From the NCBI GenBank assembly GCA_009873655.1, contig WAIB01000012.1, positions 1 to 60,886 on the forward strand: DNA of 60,886 bases, read 5' to 3'. How positions within the stretch are numbered: position 1 is the stretch's first letter; each line of letters opens with the position of its first letter. A program made the position numbers and the translations under genes. The DNA comes from Nitrospinota bacterium. Lineage in GTDB: Bacteria; Nitrospinota; Nitrospinia; Nitrospinales; VA-1. This document shows, in pieces, positions 41,260 to 52,399 of the stretch. The notes under the pieces were generated by a model. The model was not told where the DNA came from, searched no databases, and worked only from the letters and a program-made list of their open reading frames with translations.

Positions 41260-42203
41260 CTCAGACTGCCACCCTCTCCCGGAAAAATATAATTGGGATG
41301 GAAAACCTCACATCGGAAGATATAGAAATAATCCTCGATACCGCTGATTCCTTCAAGGAAATTTCCACTCGGGCAATAAAAAAAGTTCCCACTCTTAGAG
41401 GCCGCACCATCATCAATTTGTTTTTCGAACCCAGCACCCGGACGCGCACCTCATTTGAAATTGCGGGTAAAAGATTAAGCGCCGATGTCATAAATATTTC
41501 CGGCTCCGCAAGCAGCACGGTTAAGGGTGAAAGCCTTATTGATACCGCAAGAAACCTGGAAGCAATGAATCCGGATATTCTGGTCATCAGGCATAATTGC
41601 TCGGGGGCTCCAGCCCTTATTTCTCAATTCATAAATTGTCCTGTAATCAATGCAGGGGATGGTGCCCATGAACACCCCAGCCAATCCTTGCTCGACCTGC
41701 TAACCATTCGTGAGCACAAGGGAACTTTAAAGGGCTTAAAGGTGGCCATTGTAGGGGACATTACCCATAGCCGGGTTGCAAGATCCAATATTCGCGCAAT
41801 GCAAACAATGGGAATGGAGGTCAAAGTGGTCGGTCCTCCTACCCTGATTCCTGTAGGTATCGAGGAACTGGGCGTGGAAGTTTGTTATGACATTGGGGAA
41901 GGTATAAGGGATGCGGATGTTATTATGGTCCTGCGAATTCAGCTTGAGAGACAAAATCAAGGGCTGCTTTCCAGTCTAAGAGAGTATTCGAATTATTTTT
42001 GCCTCACTGAGAAACACCTGTCAAATGTCAGCAACGACACCCTGATAATACACCCGGGGCCTGTCAACAGGGGAATAGAAATCGCTCTAGATGTTATGGA
42101 AGGTCCCCGGTCTTTGATTCTGGATCAAGTAACCAACGGAGTTGCTGTCCGGATGGCTCTATTTTATTTGCTTTTAGGAGAAAGTGATGCGAACCCTAAT
42201 TAA
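41256..42203 (+). CDS. pyrB: Aspartate carbamoyltransferase catalytic subunit
   Basis: A 315-residue transcarbamylase. The carbamoyl-phosphate site has [19 protein letters not shown] (about residues 52-70) and the [18 protein letters not shown] segment (about 133-150). The aspartate domain has [13 protein letters not shown] (about 166-178) and [11 protein letters not shown] (about 267). It joins carbamoyl phosphate and aspartate in the second step of pyrimidine synthesis. TTG at 41256 overlaps the pyrR stop (TTGA) with AGGAG upstream. No pyrI regulatory-chain gene follows, as expected for a PyrR-regulated operon. Confidence 0.95.
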   Translation: MTQTATLSRKNIIGMENLTSEDIEIILDTADSFKEISTRAIKKVPTLRGRTIINLFFEPSTRTRTSFEIAGKRLSADVINISGSASSTVKGESLIDTARNLEAMNPDILVIRHNCSGAPALISQFINCPVINAGDGAHEHPSQSLLDLLTIREHKGTLKGLKVAIVGDITHSRVARSNIRAMQTMGMEVKVVGPPTLIPVGIEELGVEVCYDIGEGIRDADVIMVLRIQLERQNQGLLSSLREYSNYFCLTEKHLSNVSNDTLIIHPGPVNRGIEIALDVMEGPRSLILDQVTNGVAVRMALFYLLLGESDANPN

Positions 42204-43470
42204 AAACGGCCATCTCATAGATCCGGCAAATAAAAGAAACGGAAATTTTGATTTGCTCCTTAGTGAGGGAAAGGTTGAAGCGGTCGAGCCTAAAGGAAAA
42301 ATTAAAGAGGCTCCAGGGCTTGAATTAATCGATGCCAAAGGTCTGGTGGTAACTCCCGGGTTCTGTGACATGCATGTCCATTTTAGGGAACCGGGCCATG
42401 AATATAAAGAAACTATTGAAACAGGAAGCCAGTCTGCGGCCGCGGGGGGGTTCACTACCGTTGCTGTGATGCCAAACACCTCTCCCGTTAACGACAATCG
42501 ATCCATAACGGAACTTATCTTGTCTCAGGCCCAACAAACTGCAATCGTCAATATCCTTCCTATTGGTGCCATCACCAAAGGTCTTAAAGGTGAAACCCTT
42601 TCGGATATGGGCGAACTTAAGGAAGCCGGATGTATCGGCTATTCGGATGACGGCAGGCCGGTTAGCGATAGTGAGATTATGAGGAGGGCTTTGGAGTACA
42701 GTAAAATGTTTGACCTCCCCTGCATTCAACACAGCGAAGTTCTTGAACTGACCCGGGGTGGAAGCATGAATGAGGGGGTCGTCTCAACCGAACTTGGGCT
42801 TAAAGGAATGCCAACGGAAGCAGAGGACATCATGGTCCATCGGGATATATGTCTTTTGCCCAAAACCGGCGGCAAACTTCATGTGGCGCATATCAGCAGC
42901 GGTGGGTCTGTCGATCTGGTCAGGCAGGCAAAGGCAAAGGGGTTGCCCGTAACTTGTGAAGTAGCGCCGCACCATTTCATCCTTACTGACGAAGCTTGCA
43001 GGGGATATGATACCAATGCCAAAATGAGTCCTCCCCTCAGAACGAACTCCGACCTGGAAATGATAAAGGAAGGTATGAAAGATGGAACTATCGATATTAT
43101 TGCAACCGACCATGCTCCGCATGACCTGGTAGACAAGCAGGTTGAGTTCAGCAAAGCCTGTTTTGGCATCGTGGGTTTGGAAACGGCGCTTCCTCTAACA
43201 CTAAAGATGGTTGATGAAAAGGTTATTTCTCTGGAAAGGGCTATTGAAATGCTGACCTCACAACCCAATAAAATTTTTGGATTGGATAAGGGTTCCCTGG
43301 AGGTTGGCAGAGTCGCCGATATTGCTATTTTTGATGAAAATAAAAAATATTCCATTGATCCCAGCAAATTCAAATCACGCAGTAAAAACTCCCCTTTCAA
43401 AGATTGGAAAGTTCGAGGGAAAATTCTTCGCACTCTTGTAAACGGAAAAACGGTATATAAGTCCCATTAA
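42187..43470 (+). CDS. pyrC: Dihydroorotase
   Basis: A 427-residue class I (long) dihydroorotase. The metal-binding motif HVHFREPG (about residues 59-66), the [16 protein letters not shown] segment (about 82-97), the IQHSE and HVAHISS histidines, and the catalytic Asp in IIATDHAPH (about 302-310) are all present. It cyclises carbamoyl aspartate to dihydroorotate. The ATG at 42187 overlaps the end of pyrB; the GTG one codon upstream is equally placed behind AGGAG. The class I form is normally active without a separate partner. Confidence 0.94.
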   Translation: MRTLIKNGHLIDPANKRNGNFDLLLSEGKVEAVEPKGKIKEAPGLELIDAKGLVVTPGFCDMHVHFREPGHEYKETIETGSQSAAAGGFTTVAVMPNTSPVNDNRSITELILSQAQQTAIVNILPIGAITKGLKGETLSDMGELKEAGCIGYSDDGRPVSDSEIMRRALEYSKMFDLPCIQHSEVLELTRGGSMNEGVVSTELGLKGMPTEAEDIMVHRDICLLPKTGGKLHVAHISSGGSVDLVRQAKAKGLPVTCEVAPHHFILTDEACRGYDTNAKMSPPLRTNSDLEMIKEGMKDGTIDIIATDHAPHDLVDKQVEFSKACFGIVGLETALPLTLKMVDEKVISLERAIEMLTSQPNKIFGLDKGSLEVGRVADIAIFDENKKYSIDPSKFKSRSKNSPFKDWKVRGKILRTLVNGKTVYKSH

Positions 43471-43507
43471 CCTCAAGATTTATCTTTAATCAAATATCTG
43501 AAAAAAT

Positions 43508-44632
43508 ATGAAAGCGCTTTTAGCCCTTGCTGATGGGAAAATATTTGAAGGTGAACATTTTGGATCAAAAGACGAGGTTGAAGCCGAAATAGTTTTTAAC
43601 ACCAGCATGTCCGGTTATCAGGAAATAATCACGGATCCCTCTTATTGCGGCCAAATGGTGGTAATGACGTATCCTTTAATAGGAAACTACGGTATAAACC
43701 CTGAAGATTTTGAATCAGACCGACCCCATTTATCAGGTTTTATCATCAAAGAATTGAGCAGAGTACAAAGTAACTGGCGGTCGCGTGGAAGCCTGGAAGA
43801 TTTTCTTCTGGAAAATAAAGTTTTTGGTATTCAGGGAATTGATACCCGGGCATTAACAAGGAGGATCCGAGAAAAAGGGGCGCAACAGGCAGTCTTGTCT
43901 ACAGACACCTCAAACCCGCAAAGGTTAATTGAAAAGGCACGAAAATCACCCGGCTTAGTAGGCAAAGATCTGGTAAAAGTGGTGACTTGCAAAAAGGCTT
44001 ATGACTGGGATGAGAGTGAATGGTTGATTGAAAATGGCCAGACCCAATTAAAAGAAGTTAAAGATCGACCTTTTAAGGTGTTGGTCTACGATTTTGGAGT
44101 AAAAAGAAATATCTTAAGAAAATTAACACGTGCGGGTTGCAAAGTAAAAGTAGTGCCCGCCGATACACCGGCTGATGAAGTCCTTGCCACAAACCCCGAT
44201 GGCATTTTTCTATCAAATGGACCGGGTGATCCCGCTGCAGTTCCTTATGCCATCGATAATGTTAAATCTATATTGGGTAAGGCCCCGGTTTTCGGAATTT
44301 GCCTTGGGCATCAGATTCTAAGTCTGGCGTTGAATGGAAGTACTTATAAGTTAAGATTTGGACACCACGGTGGCAATCAACCTGTTCTGGATACTCAAAC
44401 CGGAAAAGTTGAAATCACCGCTCAGAACCATGGTTTTGCGGTAAAAGAAAACTCCTTAAAGGGAGATATAAATATTACATCCTTTAACCTGAATGACAAA
44501 ACAGTGGAAGGCATCCAGCATAAAAATATGCCTGTCTTTTCTGTTCAATATCATCCCGAAGCATCACCGGGTCCCCAGGATTCGGATTATTTGTTTGATA
44601 AATTTGTGGGACTAATGAAAGCGGAAAATTAA
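43508..44632 (+). CDS. carA: Carbamoyl-phosphate synthase small subunit
   Basis: A 374-residue glutaminase subunit. The N-terminal domain begins [17 protein letters not shown] and has [16 protein letters not shown] and [15 protein letters not shown]. The class I amidotransferase domain has [10 protein letters not shown], the nucleophile Cys in [15 protein letters not shown] (about residue 260) and the triad His/Glu in [11 protein letters not shown] (about 345). It supplies ammonia to CarB. Its stop overlaps the start of an unknown coiled-coil gene (TAATG), which in turn overlaps carB, so all three are translationally coupled. Confidence 0.95.
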   Translation: MKALLALADGKIFEGEHFGSKDEVEAEIVFNTSMSGYQEIITDPSYCGQMVVMTYPLIGNYGINPEDFESDRPHLSGFIIKELSRVQSNWRSRGSLEDFLLENKVFGIQGIDTRALTRRIREKGAQQAVLSTDTSNPQRLIEKARKSPGLVGKDLVKVVTCKKAYDWDESEWLIENGQTQLKEVKDRPFKVLVYDFGVKRNILRKLTRAGCKVKVVPADTPADEVLATNPDGIFLSNGPGDPAAVPYAIDNVKSILGKAPVFGICLGHQILSLALNGSTYKLRFGHHGGNQPVLDTQTGKVEITAQNHGFAVKENSLKGDINITSFNLNDKTVEGIQHKNMPVFSVQYHPEASPGPQDSDYLFDKFVGLMKAEN

Positions 44633-45507
44633 TGCTTCAGGGAATTTTAGAACAGCTATTCGAATTTGCCGCAAAATCGATCCCATCCGAAAGGATTTTA
44701 GAGGCAAAAAAATCTTATCAAAAAGAAACAGGTGAAATTTACGAGGATGATAAATCTTATAATACCAGAATGGCCCTTTTTTTAGAATGGTATTTGTTCG
44801 ACAACTACCAGCCTGACTCATCCAAAACCATCCTTGAAGTTCTCCTCGAAGAAAAACCGGAATCGTGGAGCCAGGATCAGATTAAAATTTTCAATGACAT
44901 TAATGAAAATATTCAGGCTTTGTTTCTCGTCAAAAAAGTAAAAGGCGATAGCGTAAAAGTTTTAAATTTGTTCACAGATGATGTTTATCTGGTTCAGGAA
45001 AAAGATTCGGGTTTGATCTTCAGAAAAAATGATATCTTCCAGGGACGGATTATTTCCTACCAGGAACAGTACTATTTTACGGGCAATTACTGTTTCCATC
45101 CTGAAAAAACCCATAAATTTATCAAGCCCGAAATAAAAAGTGTTGCAAAAACCATTATCCAATACAAAAACGATCTGGCCAAAGTAGAAAAAGCACTTTT
45201 ACAAGCAAATAAAATCCTGAAAAAACAGGAATTGGATATACAAAAGCTGAATGAGAAAAAAACCAACACCGACTCAGAAAATAAAATTTCAAAATTCAAT
45301 GAAAAACTAAATGTTTTAATTGGAGAAAAAGAAAATCAGGCTCAAATTATCCGGGGTCTGGAAGGAGAAGTTTTTAAAATTAAAAACGATAAAATCAAGG
45401 TTGAAGGAAAAAAGCAGATCAACGCTTTAATAAACCGTTTTGCATATATGAATTTAAAGTGGGAACGTTCCCGCCAAATAGACATATCCGATATATATAA
45501 AAATTAA
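44632..45507 (+). CDS. Unknown coiled-coil protein inserted between carA and carB
   Basis: A 291-residue soluble protein I do not recognise. The N-terminal part (about 1-160) is globular ([58 protein letters not shown]). A Lys/Glu-rich coiled coil follows (about 160-270; [20 protein letters not shown]). A short terminal segment ends the protein ([19 protein letters not shown]). Its start overlaps the carA stop and its stop overlaps the carB start, each by one base. No catalytic or nucleotide-binding motif is visible. Expression is locked to pyrimidine synthesis; a structural or regulatory link to carbamoyl-phosphate synthase is inference. Confidence 0.8.
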   Translation: MLQGILEQLFEFAAKSIPSERILEAKKSYQKETGEIYEDDKSYNTRMALFLEWYLFDNYQPDSSKTILEVLLEEKPESWSQDQIKIFNDINENIQALFLVKKVKGDSVKVLNLFTDDVYLVQEKDSGLIFRKNDIFQGRIISYQEQYYFTGNYCFHPEKTHKFIKPEIKSVAKTIIQYKNDLAKVEKALLQANKILKKQELDIQKLNEKKTNTDSENKISKFNEKLNVLIGEKENQAQIIRGLEGEVFKIKNDKIKVEGKKQINALINRFAYMNLKWERSRQIDISDIYKN

Positions 45508-48500
45508 TGCCTAAACGAACTGACATAAAAAAAATTCTTCTCATTGGTTCGGGGCCTATTGTCATCGGCCAGGCTTGTGAATTTGATTATTCGGGTACAC
45601 AAGCATGCAAATCCCTAAAGGAAGAAGGTTATGAAGTTGTTCTGGTAAACAGCAATCCGGCTACCATTATGACGGACCCTGAATTTGCAGATAGAACCTA
45701 TATCGAACCGGTCACTCCCGAGGTGGTGGAAAAAATAATTATTAGAGACAGGCCAGATGCCCTGCTTCCTACAATGGGCGGTCAAACGGCGTTAAATACG
45801 GCTTTAGCGGTCGCGGAAAAAGGAGTTCTTGAAAAATACAATGTCGAATTGATTGGTGCAAAAGTTGAATCTATAAAAAAAGCGGAAGACCGAAATCTGT
45901 TTAAAGAAGCAATGGTTCGAATAGGACAAAAAGTTCCTCCCAGTGGACAGGCGGGAACTTTAGAAGAGGCATGGAGCATTGTTGGTGAAACGGGTTTTCC
46001 GGCCATAATAAGACCCTCTTTCACCCTTGGGGGAACGGGAGGAAGTATTGCTTACTCTAAAGAAGAGTTTGTTCCCCTGGTTGAACACGCCCTGGCATCC
46101 AGCCCCATTCACCAGGTTCTTATTGAGAAGTCGCTGTTAGGTTGGAAAGAATATGAATTGGAAGTGATGCGAGATCTCAATGACAACGTTGTCATCATTT
46201 GCTCCATTGAAAATTTTGACCCGATGGGAGTTCATACGGGTGACAGTATAACGGTAGCTCCAGCTCAAACTCTGACGGACAAGGAATACCAGATCATGCG
46301 GAATGCCGCGATTGATATTATAAGAGAAATCGGAGTGGATACCGGGGGATCCAATATTCAGTTCGCCACCCATCCTGATACGGGAGAAATGATTGTAATA
46401 GAAATGAATCCCCGTGTTTCACGCAGCTCTGCCCTGGCATCCAAGGCCACCGGGTTCCCCATAGCTAAAATCGCGGCAAAACTGGCGATAGGATACTCTC
46501 TTGATGAAATCCGGAATGATATTACCAGGGTGACCCCGGCTTCATTTGAACCCACCCTTGATTATTGTGTCGTCAAAATTCCCCGGTTCACTTTTGAAAA
46601 GTTTCAGCAAACAGAACCGGTTCTCACCACCCAAATGAAATCTGTGGGTGAAGTAATGTCCATAGGCCGAACCTTTAAAGAGGCTTTGCAAAAATCGATT
46701 CGGTCCATGGAAATCGGCAGTTATGGTTTTGAGGAGGCTTTTCGCTTCAAACTGAATAATGCGGGATTATCAGATCAGATGCAGAAGGAAAAACTTATCG
46801 CCGCATTATGCATTCCTTTTTCAGATCGATTATGGCATGTGGCGGCAGCCTTGCGCCGTGGGATTTCAATTGAGGAAATTAACGAGCTGACAGGAATGGA
46901 CCCCTGGTTTCTTGATAACCTGGTTAGCCTGATTGAATTTGAAGTTGCGTTAAAAAAGATTCCTTCATTGGACTCAATGGAAAAACATACCTTGTTGAAA
47001 GCCAAACAACTGGGTTATTCAGATAAATATCTGGCAGATATATTTAACTGTTCTGAAAGCGACTTACGTGAAAAACGTATGGGTTTCGGAATAGTCCCTG
47101 TCTATAAAAGGGTAGATACGTGTGGAGCTGAGTTTGAGGCTTTTACTCCCTATCTTTATTCCACTTATGAAGAAGAATGCGAAGCAGACCCCACGTTGAA
47201 GAAAAAAATAATGATTCTGGGAGGCGGGCCAAACCGAATCGGTCAGGGCATTGAATTTGATTATTGTTGTGTCCATGCATCCTTTGCTCTTAAAGAAGAT
47301 GGGTTTGAAACCATAATGGTCAACTGCAACCCTGAAACCGTCAGCACGGACTATGACACTTCCGACCGGCTTTATTTCGAACCCGTGACGCTGGAAGATG
47401 TACTTCATATTATTCGGGTAGAAAAACCAACGGGAATTATTGTTCAACTGGGTGGACAGACCCCATTAAAGCTAGCCCTGCCCCTTCTGGACGCAGGAGC
47501 CCCGATTATCGGGACAAGCCCGAAAGACATAGACCGTTCGGAAAACAGAGAACTGTTCAAGGGGGTCTTGGAGAAACTGGGGCTGAAACAACCTGTAAAT
47601 GGTACGGCGACCTCTTACATGGAAGCCAAAGAAATTGCTGCTAAAATCGGTTACCCGGTGGTGGTGCGCCCCTCCTATGTATTGGGTGGAAGGGCAATGG
47701 AAATTGTATACAATCAAGACCGTCTTGAGCACTATATGCAGCATGCGGTAAAAGCCTCCCCCGAACACCCCGTTTTAATTGACGATTTTCTTGAGGACGC
47801 GACTGAAATTGATGTAGATGCGATATCTGATGGAAAAGAGGTCGTCATTGGCGGAGTGATGGAGCATATAGAAGAAGCAGGTATCCATTCGGGCGATAGT
47901 GCCTGTTCTCTTCCAGCATTTTCCCTTCCACCTGAAATAATCGAAGAAATAAAAATTCAAACCTGTGCCCTGGCAAAAGAACTCAATGTAGTCGGATTGA
48001 TCAATATCCAGTTTGCAGTACAGAATGGAGAAGTATTTATCATCGAGGTAAACCCAAGAGCTTCCAGGACCGTTCCTTTTGTCAGCAAATCGATTGGAGT
48101 TCCTCTGGCTAAAATAGCTGCCCGTGTCATGGCGGGTAAGAGTTTGCAGGAAATTGGGTTTACTCGGGAAATTAAGCCTTCCCATATTTCAGTAAAAGAA
48201 TCGGTTTTCCCATTTAATAAATTTACAGATGTGGATGTCCTTCTTGGTCCGGAAATGAAATCGACAGGAGAAGTCATGGGAGTTGACAAAACTTTTGGAA
48301 GAGCTTTTGCCAAATCTCAATTGGCCACTGGCATAAATTTGCCCGTTCAAGGTACTGCTTTTATCAGTATTAAGGACTCGGACAAACCCAAAGCGGTTAC
48401 AATCGCGAAAGGCCTACAGGAACTGGGATACAAAATTGTGGCCACTCAAGGTACCTCTGACTACCTGAATAAGAACGGAGTTTCTGTCGAAACAATAAAT

Positions 48501-48743
48501 AAAGTCCAGGAAGGTTCCCCACATTGTGTTGAAGCCATTGAATCAGGGGAAATTGATTTGGTTATAAATACTACTTTCGGTGAAAAAGCCATTGAGGATT
48601 CGTTTTCTTTAAGAAGAAGCTCCTTGAACCAGAATCTGCCTTATTGCACAACCATTGCCGGGGCATCCGCTCTATTGGGAGGACTGAAAGCAATGAAGGA
48701 GGAGGATTTGGGAATCACCGCAATTCAGGAATACAACACTTAG
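45507..48743 (+). CDS. carB: Carbamoyl-phosphate synthase large subunit
   Basis: A 1078-residue protein, full length. Two homologous synthetase halves each have a pre-ATP-grasp [20 protein letters not shown] (about 18) or [20 protein letters not shown] (about 576). Each also has an ATP-grasp core ([20 protein letters not shown], about 168; [20 protein letters not shown], about 713) and metal/ATP ligands ([40 protein letters not shown]). A C-terminal MGS-like allosteric domain starts near residue 950 ([20 protein letters not shown]). It makes carbamoyl phosphate for pyrimidines and arginine. Its ATG overlaps the stop of the unknown coiled-coil gene. It is the last gene of the operon. Confidence 0.97.
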   Translation: MPKRTDIKKILLIGSGPIVIGQACEFDYSGTQACKSLKEEGYEVVLVNSNPATIMTDPEFADRTYIEPVTPEVVEKIIIRDRPDALLPTMGGQTALNTALAVAEKGVLEKYNVELIGAKVESIKKAEDRNLFKEAMVRIGQKVPPSGQAGTLEEAWSIVGETGFPAIIRPSFTLGGTGGSIAYSKEEFVPLVEHALASSPIHQVLIEKSLLGWKEYELEVMRDLNDNVVIICSIENFDPMGVHTGDSITVAPAQTLTDKEYQIMRNAAIDIIREIGVDTGGSNIQFATHPDTGEMIVIEMNPRVSRSSALASKATGFPIAKIAAKLAIGYSLDEIRNDITRVTPASFEPTLDYCVVKIPRFTFEKFQQTEPVLTTQMKSVGEVMSIGRTFKEALQKSIRSMEIGSYGFEEAFRFKLNNAGLSDQMQKEKLIAALCIPFSDRLWHVAAALRRGISIEEINELTGMDPWFLDNLVSLIEFEVALKKIPSLDSMEKHTLLKAKQLGYSDKYLADIFNCSESDLREKRMGFGIVPVYKRVDTCGAEFEAFTPYLYSTYEEECEADPTLKKKIMILGGGPNRIGQGIEFDYCCVHASFALKEDGFETIMVNCNPETVSTDYDTSDRLYFEPVTLEDVLHIIRVEKPTGIIVQLGGQTPLKLALPLLDAGAPIIGTSPKDIDRSENRELFKGVLEKLGLKQPVNGTATSYMEAKEIAAKIGYPVVVRPSYVLGGRAMEIVYNQDRLEHYMQHAVKASPEHPVLIDDFLEDATEIDVDAISDGKEVVIGGVMEHIEEAGIHSGDSACSLPAFSLPPEIIEEIKIQTCALAKELNVVGLINIQFAVQNGEVFIIEVNPRASRTVPFVSKSIGVPLAKIAARVMAGKSLQEIGFTREIKPSHISVKESVFPFNKFTDVDVLLGPEMKSTGEVMGVDKTFGRAFAKSQLATGINLPVQGTAFISIKDSDKPKAVTIAKGLQELGYKIVATQGTSDYLNKNGVSVETINKVQEGSPHCVEAIESGEIDLVINTTFGEKAIEDSFSLRRSSLNQNLPYCTTIAGASALLGGLKAMKEEDLGITAIQEYNT

Positions 48744-48748
48744 AGTGT

Positions 48749-50083
48749 TCAGTTTACGGATTTAATTCCCCTGAATTCCCACCAGGGAGTTTTTTCCTTA
48801 AAATCATCCGTAGGAACATCCGCACTAAACTCATTATAACTGTTTTTAATCTTTTTAAATGATTGTATCAGGTTGCCTGGAATTAATTCTTCGCCTGTAA
48901 TAATCATTGCTTTTGAAAATCCCCGCATGGTTTCTACAATCCGAATGATTCCCATTTTGACATAAATATCGCCCAGATCGACTTCCGTTAAAGGATCGGT
49001 CAGGTTAAGACTCAAAGAAAACACGCGGAACCGGTCCCCAACCTTAACTCCGTTTTGTCTGCCAATATTTACAAGTACATCTTCGTTTTTTATTGAAATA
49101 ATCTCACCTTCAAGATAGCCGGAAGAAATTGTGTCATTAACAAATGCAACCATTTCTTTCGTAACAAAGGAGAGCGCTAAACCCATTGAGCTTGGTTTTG
49201 GATTGAATTCCCCGGCCGATGAAAAATCAACCTTTTCGGAAAAAGGGCGCTTTCCTGAGTTGGAAAATGCTCTGAAATTTTGTTTTTTGACAATCCTTCC
49301 CGTTTTGTTTTGAACTAATTGAATTTTTATCTCGAGCTCCGCATTTTCAGTGCCCGATTGCTCTTCCCTTTCTGAAATTTGCATTGAATTGTCTGTCCTA
49401 CCTGGATCAAATTTGACAATTTGACCTTTGATTTTATAAAGCGAGGCTTTTTCAGGAATATTTCCCATTTGACCGGGCCAGGGAATGGCCCCACCTGAAA
49501 TTGCCATGGATTCTTCCCTCATTTCATTATCAGGGTTTTGTATCGGGATTACATTAAACGCAGAATCGTCATCGTAATAATGAATTGCGGGTTCCATAAT
49601 CAGGGGTCTTTCATGTTTTGCATAGGACCCCGCGGGGGGTAATGTTGGAAGCTGAAAATTCTTCGAATTTTCGTATTTTTTAAACGGGAGGTGGGATTTT
49701 TTTACAATTCGAGATTCAGGTTCATCGCCCAGACTATCCATGGAGCTTTGCTTTTCCATTTCCTTCATCGGCTCTTTATTCATTTTCGATGATTTTGGCA
49801 TTTCGGACAGAGGTTTATTCAAAATTGATGAATCTGGAAACTCCGGATGGTTCATATTCCCGGTTTTTCCAGCAGGTATAATTTGGAAACGGGCCCGGTC
49901 CAACAACTTTTTTTCAAGTAGGCGGGATATCAATTTCCCCGGGCTAAATGGTTTGTCCCAGTTTTTGGGGTCACTTAATTCAGTTACCACCACTTTGGGC
50001 TTATAAAAAGCGAGGGCATTGCCATTTGCAAAACAAAATATAATCAGGCTTACAATGAGTTTTAGAGATGAGATTTTAAGCAT
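48749..50083 (-). CDS. Exported protein with FlgT/CsgG-like C-terminal domain
   Basis: A 444-residue protein with a signal peptide (SLKLIVSLIIFCFANGNALA, residues about 5-24) and a first mature segment like the CsgG/curli assembly N-terminus (KPKVVVTELSDPKNWDKPFS, then LISRLLEKKLLDRARFQIIP). A low-complexity polar middle follows (about 75-190). The C-terminal domain (about 330-440; EGEIISIKNEDVLVNIGRQN, GVKVGDRFRVFSLS) matches the small beta domain found in FlgT and similar flagellar or secretion lipoproteins. ATG at 50083 is preferred over a TTG at 50104 because it gives a proper signal peptide. It converges with carB. A role in flagellar or surface assembly is inference. Confidence 0.65.
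   Translation of the reverse strand: MLKISSLKLIVSLIIFCFANGNALAFYKPKVVVTELSDPKNWDKPFSPGKLISRLLEKKLLDRARFQIIPAGKTGNMNHPEFPDSSILNKPLSEMPKSSKMNKEPMKEMEKQSSMDSLGDEPESRIVKKSHLPFKKYENSKNFQLPTLPPAGSYAKHERPLIMEPAIHYYDDDSAFNVIPIQNPDNEMREESMAISGGAIPWPGQMGNIPEKASLYKIKGQIVKFDPGRTDNSMQISEREEQSGTENAELEIKIQLVQNKTGRIVKKQNFRAFSNSGKRPFSEKVDFSSAGEFNPKPSSMGLALSFVTKEMVAFVNDTISSGYLEGEIISIKNEDVLVNIGRQNGVKVGDRFRVFSLSLNLTDPLTEVDLGDIYVKMGIIRIVETMRGFSKAMIITGEELIPGNLIQSFKKIKNSYNEFSADVPTDDFKEKTPWWEFRGIKSVN
48766..48796 (+). terminator. Possible intrinsic terminator of the pyrimidine operon
   Basis: CCCTG and CAGGG arms followed by six T (48790-48795) form a small hairpin on the plus strand, 23 bases after the carB stop. 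It lies inside the 3' end of the convergent gene. The stem is short, so strength is uncertain. Confidence 0.4.
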
Positions 50084-50201
50084 AAATATTTGGGGAATCC
50101 ACAACCTGTTATTATTACTTTATCGTCAATATTGGAGTAATCTTCACGGAAAACTGGGTATTTTCCCTCTAAAATGAACTTTTTTTATCCATTTTGATTA
50201 C

Positions 50202-50230
50202 TTGACCGAATCGGGTTCAAACAGTACAAT
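50202..50230 (+). promoter_or_regulatory. Strong sigma70 promoter candidate ending 7 bases before a start codon
   Basis: TTGACC (50202-50207), exactly 17 bases and TACAAT (50225-50230). The ATG is at 50238, so transcription should begin at or next to it. There is no Shine-Dalgarno sequence, in keeping with a leaderless message. Confidence 0.55.
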
Positions 50231-50237
50231 TCACCCC

Positions 50238-50969
50238 ATGAAAAAATCTGTCCTATTTATAACACTGTTTTCTTTGTTCTTCCCCGGACTTCTTTTTGCC
50301 AATGAAGAAGGGATGGTCCTGATTAAATCCGGGTGCTTTATTATGGGAACTGAATATAATGCGATTTATGAAGACGATGACGACAATGCCAGAGAAAAAC
50401 CCCCTCATAAAGTGTGCCTGAATAGTTTTTATTTGGATATTAATGAAGTGACCCAGAAAAAATGGGATGCGGAAATGGATTTCAATCGGTCTGTATTTCA
50501 TCATCCCGATCAACCTATCACCCACATAGACTGGCATGAAGCCAGGGATTATTGTAAGAAGGTAGGAAAAAGGCTGCCCACCGAAGCTGAGTGGGAATAT
50601 GCAGCGAGAGCAGGCAGCCAGGCCCGATTCCCATGGGGGGATGAAGTCGATGATGACCATCTGTGGTACGCCGGAAACTCACCCAGGCAGGTTCCCCAGG
50701 TAGGGAAAAAACTCCCCAATGCCTGGGGATTGCACGACATGATGGGTAATGTCTGGGAATGGGTGGAAGATTGGTTTTCTCTGGATTATTATGAGAAGAG
50801 TCCGATGAAAAATCCCAAGGGGCCATCCAGGCAAAGCTTTAGAGTTATCCGCGGGGGGTCCTGGATGATTGATGAAAAATATTTACGTGTGACGGCCCGT
50901 CATAGAGGCATGTCGGACCCCACTGAGAGTTACTGGGTGGGAGTACGATGTGCAAAATCACTTGATTGA
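50238..50969 (+). CDS. Exported formylglycine-generating-enzyme-fold (FGE-sulfatase) protein
   Basis: A 243-residue protein with a signal peptide (SVLFITLFSLFFPGLLFANE) followed by one FGE-sulfatase domain. Motifs are GMVLIKSGCFIMGTE, HKVCLNSFYLDINEVTQKKW, THIDWHEARDYCKKVGKRLP with TEAEWEYAAR, GLHDMMGNVWEWVEDWF (about residues 176-192) and RVIRGGSWM. Many exported members lack formylglycine activity and are structural or enzymatic in other ways. The paired active-site cysteines of true FGE are not evident here. ATG at 50238 is used because it gives the signal peptide; the frame extends upstream only into the promoter. Confidence 0.85.
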   Translation: MKKSVLFITLFSLFFPGLLFANEEGMVLIKSGCFIMGTEYNAIYEDDDDNAREKPPHKVCLNSFYLDINEVTQKKWDAEMDFNRSVFHHPDQPITHIDWHEARDYCKKVGKRLPTEAEWEYAARAGSQARFPWGDEVDDDHLWYAGNSPRQVPQVGKKLPNAWGLHDMMGNVWEWVEDWFSLDYYEKSPMKNPKGPSRQSFRVIRGGSWMIDEKYLRVTARHRGMSDPTESYWVGVRCAKSLD

Positions 50970-50982
50970 CCCCTAAAATAAT

Positions 50983-51615
50983 TTGGACAGGAACACTGTA
51001 AATAGAATATATAAAAAACTTTCTCAAAAACTGGGATCCGCCGAATCAGAATTAGTATATAAGAACCATTTTGAATTACTTATAGCCGTAATTTTAAGCG
51101 CGCAATCCACCGATAAAACTGTAAACTCTGTCACCCAAAAGCTATTCAGCACCTCCCCCAATCCAGATTCCGCTTTATTGTTAGGACAAAAAAAACTTCA
51201 GGAATTAATAAAACCCGTAGGCCTTTCTCCTGCCAAATCCAAAAATATAATCACGACATGCGAAATATTGCTGGATAAACATGGTGGAAAAGTACCTGAT
51301 ACCCGGGAGGAGTTGGAAATTTTACCGGGAGTGGGACGCAAGACGGCAAACGTAGTCCTAAATGAAGCCTTTGGTCAACCTACCATTGCTGTGGATACCC
51401 ATGTATTCAGAGTATCAAACAGAACAGGATTGGCTATTGGTAAAAATGTCCTGGAAACAGAAAAAGAATTACTTCGCGTCACTCCTAAAAAGTGGGCTGC
51501 GAAAGCCCACCGCTATTTAATTCTTCATGGCCGTTATGTTTGTAAGGCCAAAAAATTTGACTGCAGGGAATGTGTCATAAATAACGAATGTGAATTTCCT
51601 GAAAAGAACTTTTAA
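50983..51615 (+). CDS. nth: Endonuclease III
   Basis: A 210-residue base-excision-repair glycosylase/AP lyase. The helix-hairpin-helix segment LPGVGRKTANVVLNEAFG (about residues 110-127) includes the catalytic lysine, and the catalytic Asp lies in AVDTHVFRVSNRTGL (about 135-149). The 4Fe-4S cluster ligands CKAKKFDC, C, C (C-x6-C-x2-C-x5-C, about 186-202) are complete. It removes oxidised pyrimidines from DNA. The start is TTG at 50983, 13 bases after the FGE-type gene; no ATG is close. It is followed three bases later by a peptidase gene. Confidence 0.94.
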   Translation: MDRNTVNRIYKKLSQKLGSAESELVYKNHFELLIAVILSAQSTDKTVNSVTQKLFSTSPNPDSALLLGQKKLQELIKPVGLSPAKSKNIITTCEILLDKHGGKVPDTREELEILPGVGRKTANVVLNEAFGQPTIAVDTHVFRVSNRTGLAIGKNVLETEKELLRVTPKKWAAKAHRYLILHGRYVCKAKKFDCRECVINNECEFPEKNF

Positions 51616-51618
51616 AAA

Positions 51619-52389
51619 ATGACATCCAGCCGTAAAATTTACAATTTCCAAACAGTAATCGATCGCCTTGAAAATATTTCAAACGATCCCAATAATATTG
51701 AAATATCACACACCTGCAAAACAGCTGCCGGGATTTACCCGCTTATAAAAATCGTGCTTGGCCAGGGAAATACCCGTCGCGCCCTGATTTCAGCGGGAAT
51801 CCATGGAGATGAACCCGGAGGGGTAGAAACCGTTGTTAAATTTTTACAGGAAAACAGGCATTCGTCCTATATGGATGAATGGGAAATCACATTGCTCCCT
51901 TGCATTAATCCCTATGGTTATGAGTTCGGCACCCGCGAAAATCACCAGGGAAAGGATTTAAACCGACTTTTTAAAGTTGAAAATCCTCCGTTGGAGGTGG
52001 TTTTTGCTCAATCCATCATGGAAACAGGTTTTGAGCTATCTATTGAGTTGCATGAAGACAATGAAAGCAAGGGTTACTATCTTTACCAAAAAGGGGTAGA
52101 TAAAAAACATGAAGGAATAGGATTAAAAATTTTAAACTCTTTAAAAGAAATCATGCCCGTAAACCTGGATGAAGAGATCGATGGCTCAAAAGCAGACAAA
52201 GGAGTCATTGGAAAAGAGTTGGATTTATCAGCAATGGAGTGGTGGCCGATGGCGTTTTATAGTTATTCCAGAGGAACGCAAATGTGCTTAACCCTGGAAG
52301 CGGCGAGTTGCTTTGAGCTAAACGCAAGAGTGGATGCTCACCTGTCGGCATTGAATACCGCTTTAAATCATTTCCACAAAGGTTCCTGA
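51619..52389 (+). CDS. M14-type zinc carboxypeptidase / deacylase-like protein
   Basis: A 256-residue protein of the M14/aspartoacylase-like clan. The zinc-binding pair is in SAGIHGDEPGGVETVVKFL (H-x-x-E, about residues 58-61), and the third ligand is probably the His in LSIELHEDNESKGYYLYQ (about 141). The substrate Arg-type motif is NPYGYEFGTRENHQGKDLNR (about 95-114), and a catalytic Glu lies in CLTLEAAS (about 220-227). There is no signal peptide, so the substrate is cytoplasmic. It starts three bases after nth and is probably co-transcribed. It converges with mltD. Confidence 0.8.
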   Translation: MTSSRKIYNFQTVIDRLENISNDPNNIEISHTCKTAAGIYPLIKIVLGQGNTRRALISAGIHGDEPGGVETVVKFLQENRHSSYMDEWEITLLPCINPYGYEFGTRENHQGKDLNRLFKVENPPLEVVFAQSIMETGFELSIELHEDNESKGYYLYQKGVDKKHEGIGLKILNSLKEIMPVNLDEEIDGSKADKGVIGKELDLSAMEWWPMAFYSYSRGTQMCLTLEAASCFELNARVDAHLSALNTALNHFHKGS

Positions 52390-52399
52390 AATAAAGTTT

